In this document: one piece after another, positions 59,001 to 64,000 of the stretch
Position numbering within the stretch: the stretch's first letter is position 1
Layout of the letters: every line of letters begins with the position of its first letter
From: Aquila chrysaetos chrysaetos
Taxonomy: Eukaryota > Chordata > Aves > Accipitriformes > Accipitridae
NCBI RefSeq assembly: GCF_900496995.4
Contig: NW_024470394.1
Coordinates: forward strand, 103,982-167,981
Length of the DNA stretch: 64,000 nucleotides
Reading direction: 5' to 3'
The notes under the pieces: model-generated
The model's input: only the letters and a program-made list of their open reading frames with translations
Told to the model about the DNA's origin: nothing
Database searches by the model: none
Made by a program: the position numbers and the translations under genes

Positions 59001-62000
59001 AGGATGATTTGGAGGCAGTTTTGGGGATGCTTTCAGATGGTTCTTGGGGTCCTGAGTGCAGTTTAGGGGTCCTGGCTAATCTCTGGTTGGTGTGGGGCAG
59101 TTCTGATGCCCTGGGGACACTTCAGGCATTTCTGGGGAGTTGCAAGGATGGTTTGGGACAGTTTTGGGGATGCTTTCAGAGGGTTCTGTGAATCCTGACA
59201 GCAATTTTAGGTGTTGTGGGGTCCTGAGGAGACTTTGGGCTGGTTTTGGTGTCCCAAGGGTCGTTTGGGCCCGTTTTAGGGTCCTGGGAAACACTTTGGG
59301 ATCCCAAGGACAGTTTGGCACAATTTGGGGATGCTTTGAGGTGCGTCTGGGGTCCCGAGCGTGGTTTAGCACAGTTTTGGTATCCTAGGGACGCTTAGGG
59401 GTTTTTTAGGGTTCCAAGGATGGTTTGGGGCAGTTTTGGGTCCTGAGGACGCTTTGGAGTGGTTTTTGGGATCCAAGGATGGTTTGGGACAGTTTTGGGG
59501 ATGCTTTCAAAGGGTTCTGTGATCCTGACAGCAGTTTAGGTGGTTGTGGGGTCCTGAGGAGACTTTGGGCTGGTTTTGGTGTCCCAAGGGTCGTTTGGGC
59601 CCGTTTTAGGGTCCTGGAAACACTTTGGGATGCCAAGGACAGTTTGGCACAATTTTGGGGATGCTTTGAGGTGCGTCTGGGGTCCCGAGCGTGGTTTAGC
59701 ACAGTTTTGGTATCCTAGGGACGCTTTAGGGGTTTTTTTAGGTTTCCAAGGAGGTTTGGGGGTTTGGGGCAGTTTTGGGGTCCTGAGGACGCTTTGGAGT
59801 GGTTTTGGGATCCCAAGGATGGTTTGGGACAGTTTTGGGGATGCTTTCAGATGGTTCTGGGGTCCCATGAGTGATTTAGGGCAGTTTTGGGGTCCTGGCT
59901 ATGCTCTCGTTTGGTTTGGGGCAGTTCGTATGCCCTGGGGACACTTCAGTCATTTTGGGGGAGTTCCAAGGATGGTTTGGGGCAGTTTTGGGTCCCGAGG
60001 ACACTTTGGAGTGGTTTTGGGGTCCCAAGGATGGTTTGGGAGAGTTTTGGGGATGCTTTCAATGGTCTTGATCCTGACAGCAGTTTTAGGTGGTTGTGGG
60101 TCCTGAGGAGACTTTGGGCTGGTTTTGGTGTCCCAAGGTCGTTTGGGCCCGTTTTAGGGTCCTGGAGAACACTTGGGATCCCAAGGACAGTTTGGCACAA
60201 TGTTTGGGGATGCTTTGAGGTGCGTCTGGGGTCCCGAGCGTGGTTTAGCACAGTTTGGTATCCTAGGGACGCTTTTAGGGGTTTTTTAGGGTTCCAGGAT
60301 GGTTTGGGGGCAGTTTTGGGGTCCTGAGGACCCTTTGGAGTGGTTTTGGGATCCCAAGATGGTTTGGGACAGTTTTGGGGATGCTTTCAAATGGTTCTGT
60401 GAATCCTGACAGCAGTTTAGGTGGTTTTGGGGGTCCTGAGGAGACTTTGGGCTGGTTTTTGGTGTCCCAAGGGTCGTTTGGGCCCGTTTAGGGTCCTGGG
60501 AAACACTGTTGGGATCCCAAAGGACAGTTTGGCACAATTTTGGGGATGCTTTGAGGTGGGTCTGGGGTCCCAAGAGTGGCTCGGCACAGTTTTGGTTGTC
60601 CTAGGGACGCTTTAGGGTTTTTTGAGGGTTCCAAGGATGGTTTGGGCAGTTTGTTGGGGTCCTGAGGACGCTTGGAGTGGTTTTGGGGATCCCAAAAGAT
60701 GGTTTGGGACAGTTTTGGGGATGCTTTCAAATGGTTCTGTGATCCTGACAGCAGTTTAGGTGGTTGTGGGGTCCTGAGGAGACTTTGGGCTGGTTTTGGT
60801 GTCCCAAGGGTCGTTTCCGGCCCGTTTTAGGGGTCCTGGAAACACTTTGGGATCCCAAGGAACTGTTTGGCACAATTTTGGGGATGCTTTGAGGTGGGTC
60901 TGGGGTCCCGAGAGTGGCTCGGCACAGTTTTGGTGTCCTAGGGACGCTTTAGGGGTTTTTTAGGGTTCCAAGGATGGTTTGGGGCAGTTTTGGGGATGCT
61001 TTCAGAGGGTTCTTTGATTCTGATAGCAGAGTTTAGGTGGTTGTGGGGTCCTGAGGAGACTTTGGGCTGGTTTTGGTGTCCCAAGGGTCGTTTGGGCCCG
61101 TTTAGGGTCCTGGAAACACTTTGGGATCCCAAGGACAGTTTGGCACAATTTCGGGGATGCTTTGAGGTGCGTCTGGGGTCCCGAGAGTGGTTCGGCACAG
61201 TTTTGGTGTCCTAGGGACGCTTTAGGGGTTTTTTAGGGTTCCAAGGATGGTCTGGGGCAGTTTTCGGGTCTTGATGACGCTTTGGAGCGGTTCTGTAATC
61301 CCAAAGATGGTTTGGGAGAGTTTTGGGGATGCTTTCAGAGGGTTTTGTGATCCTGACAGCAGTTTAGGTGGTTGTGGGGTCCTGAGGAGACTTTGGGCTG
61401 GTTTTGGTGTCCCAAGGGTCGTTTGGGCCCGTTTTAGGGTCCTGGAAACACTTTGGGATCCCAAGGACTGTTTGGCACAATTTTGGGGATGCTTTGAGGT
61501 GCGTCTGGGGTCCCGAGCGTGGTTTAGCACAGTTTTGGTATCCTCGGGACGCTTTAGGGGTTTTTTAGGGTTCCAAGGATGGTCTGGGGCAGTTTTGGGT
61601 ACTCAGGGGAACTTTGGAGTGCTTTTATGGTCCCAAGGATGGTTTGGGAGAGTTTTGGGGATGCTTTCAGAGGGTTCTGGGGTTCCAAGAGCGAGTTAGG
61701 GCACTTTTGGGGTCCTGGACAAACTCTGGGGTGGTTTTGGGGTCCTGAGAGTGGTTTGAGGCGGTTTTGGGTAACGGGGGGAACTTTGGAGTGCTTTTAG
61801 GGTCCCAAGGATGGTTCGGGGCAATTTTGGGGATGCCTTCAAGGGTTCTGTGATCCTGACAGCAGTTTAGGGTAGTTTGGGGTCCTGGGAGACTTTGGGC
61901 TGGTTTTGGCATCCAGAGAGTGCTTTGAGGCAGTTTCTGGATCCTCAGGAGACTCTGGGGTGTTTTGGGGTTCCAAAAGTGGTTAAGGGCAGTTTTGGGG

Positions 62001-64000
62001 ACCTGGGACATTTGCTGTGGTTCTAGGGTCCTGAGTGTAATTTGGTGTGGTTTGGGTCCTGGGCAAGCTTTGGGGTTGATTTGCTGTACCAGGGGTGGTC
62101 TGGGCCAGTTTTAGGGTCCTGGAAAACACTTTGGGTTGATTTGGGGATCCCAAGGACAGGTTAGCGCAATTTTGGGGATGCTCTGAATTGGGTCTGGGGT
62201 CCCGAGCGTGGTTTAGCACATTTTTGGTATCCTAGGGACGCTTTAGGGGTTTTTTAGGGTTCCAAGGATGGTTTGGGGCAGTTTTGGGGTCCTGAGGACC
62301 CTTTGGAGTGGTTTTGGGATCCCAAGGATGGTTTGGGACAGTTTTGGGGATGCTTTCAAATGGTTCTGTGATCCTGACAGCAGTTTAGGTGGTGTGGGGT
62401 CCTGAGGAGACTTGGGCTGGTTTTGGTGTCCCAAGGGCGTTTGGGCCCGTTTTAGGGTCTGGAAACACTTTGGGATCCCAAGGACAGTTTGGCACAATTT
62501 TGGGATGCTTTGAGGGGTGGGTCTGGGGTCCCGAGAGTGGCTCGCACAGTTTTGGTGTCCTAGGGACGCTTTAGGGGTTTAGGGTTCCAAGGATGGTTTG
62601 GGGCAGTTTTGGGGACTTTCAGAGGGTTCTGTGATCCTGATAGCAGTTTAGGTGGTTTTGGGGTCCTGAGGAGACTTTGGGCTGGTTTGGTGTCCCAAGG
62701 GTCGTTTCGGCCCGTTTTAGGGTCTGGAAACACTTTTGGGATCCCAAGGACTGTTTGGCACAATTTTGGGGATGCTTTGAGGTGCGTCTGGGGTCCCAAG
62801 AGTGGCTCGGCACAGTTTTGGTGTCCTAGGGACGCTTTAGGGGTTTTTTAGGGTTCCAAGGATGGTCTGGGGCAGTTTTGGGTACTCAGGGGAACTTTGG
62901 AGTGCTTTTATGGTCCCAAGGATGGTTTGGGAGAGTTTTGGGGATGCTTTCAGAGGGTTCTGTGATCCTGATAGCAGTTTAGGTGGTTGTGGGGTCCTGA
63001 GGAGACTTTGGGCTGGTTTTGGTGTCCCAAGGGTCGTTTGGGCTGGTTTTAGGGTCCTGGAAACACTTGGGATCCCAAGGACAGTTTGGCACAATTTTGG
63101 GGATGCTTTGAGGTGCGTCTGGGGTCCCGAGCGTGGTTTAGCACAGTTTTGGTATCCTAGGGACGCTTTAGGGGTTTTTTAGGTTTCCAAGGATGGTTTG
63201 GGGCAGTTTTGGGGTCCTGAGGACGCTTTGGAGTGGTTTTGGGATCCCAAGGATGGTTTGGGACAGTTTGGGGATGCTTTCAAATGGTTCTGTGATCCTG
63301 ACAGCAGTTTAGGTGGTTTTGGGGTCCTGAGGAGACTTTGGGCTGGTTTTGGTGTCCCAAGGGTCGTTTGGGCCCGTTTTAGGGTCCTGGAAACACTTTG
63401 GGATCCCAAGGACAGTTTGGCACAATTTTGGGGATGCTTTGAGGTGGGTCTGGGGGGGTCCCGAGAGTGGTCGGCACAGTTTGGTGTCCTAGGGACGCTT
63501 TAGGGGTTTTTTAGGGTTCCAAGGATGGTCTGGGGCAGTTTTGGGTACTCAGGGGAACTTTGGAGTGCTTTTATGGTCCCAAGGATGGTTTGGGAGAGTT
63601 TTGGGGATGCTTTCAGAGGGTTCTGTGATCCTGACAGCAGTTTAGGTGGTTGTGGGGTCCTGAGGAGACTTTGGGCTGGTTTTGGTGTCCCAAGGGTCGT
63701 TGGGCCCGTTTTAGGGTCCTGGAAACACTTTGGGATCCCAAGGACAGTTGGCACAATTTTGGGGATGCTTTGAGGGGGTTGGGGTCCCGAGAGTGGCTCG
63801 GCACAGTTTTGGTGTCCTAGGAGCTTTAGGGGTTTTTAGGGTTCCAAGGATGGTTTGGGGCAGTTTTGGGGATGCTTTCAGAGGGTTCTTTGATCCTGAT
63901 AGCAGTTTAGGTGGTTCTGGGGTCCTGAGGAGACTTTGGGCTGGTTTGGTGTCCCAAGGGTCGTTTGGGCCCGTTTTAGGGTCCTGGAAACATTTGGGAT
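47040..64000. repeat. Large G-rich tandem array with higher-order structure
   Basis: The array is built from ~30-bp monomers such as TTTTGGGGTCCTGAGGA and TTTTGGGATCCCAAGGATGG, each opening with TTTTGGG. Monomers are ordered into blocks of about 322-338 bp and a larger period near 1,185 bp: the marker CCTGGAAACACTTTGGG falls at about 49,411, 50,600, 51,781 and 52,969, then 53,291. The left 1.5 kb is more diverged. From 56 kb to 61 kb single-base indels become frequent. G-runs are on the plus strand throughout. No gene is supported. It continues past the window end. Confidence 0.95.

Noticed and set aside
47040-64000. Numerous 60-176-codon frames in the right-hand array
   Set aside because: All repeat the same short motif in shifting frames on both strands; there is no gene evidence.

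Overview
The window looks like a GC-rich, repeat-choked piece of a bird genome, probably a microchromosome. The evidence is: spliced vertebrate genes with GT-AG introns, CR1 LINE 3' ends, an LTR whose R-U5 resembles avian alpharetroviruses, and minisatellites in every large intron. The recognisable single-copy genes are tafazzin, WDR13 and CACNA1F. All three are X-linked in human and belong to the GC-rich class that is often missing from bird assemblies. No bacterial, plasmid or CRISPR content is visible.

Layout. 1-2,290: 51-bp-type minisatellite. 2,300-9,240: a compact USP42-like deubiquitinase gene on the minus strand (copy 1), with an 11-12 exon structure whose phases can be followed throughout. 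9,240-12,580: its upstream region, a duplicated and frameshifted exon 2, a retroviral fragment (U5, tRNA-Phe-type primer site, broken gag) and a CR1 piece. 12,640-14,515: an orphan tafazzin exon, a C-rich minisatellite and a copy of the WDR13 5' region. 14,516-18,432: the first minisatellite again. 18,433-24,573: USP42-like copy 2, indel-ridden and cut by a 500-N gap. 25,074-28,130: WDR13 exons 1-6 with a solo LTR in intron 2; the rest of the gene is missing. 28,271-33,124: USP42-like copy 3, exons 8-11 only, with an expanded Arg/Ser repeat. 33,249-35,852: tafazzin exons 1-7 on the minus strand, sharing a divergent CpG-rich promoter with another WDR13 5' end. 37,031-42,340: a decayed class I-like endogenous retrovirus on the minus strand, starting from the same LTR insertion seen as a solo LTR at 25.7 kb. 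42,478-44,831: the C-terminal exons of CACNA1F. 44,730-45,530: a purine-rich tandem repeat. 46,085-46,885: two possible exons of an unrecognised minus-strand gene. 47,040-64,000: about 17 kb of a roughly 30-bp TTTTGGGG-containing repeat with higher-order structure.

The main message is mosaicism. Tafazzin, WDR13 and USP42-like blocks recur three or four times with abrupt breakpoints, different truncations, and one locus shown both as a solo LTR and as a provirus. This is either a young unstable segmental-duplication cluster or two haplotypes and repeats strung together by an assembler. The N gap, the indel-rich stretches and several one-base homopolymer frameshifts favour a substantial assembly contribution. 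The tandem arrays create very long open frames on both strands, which I regard as artefacts.
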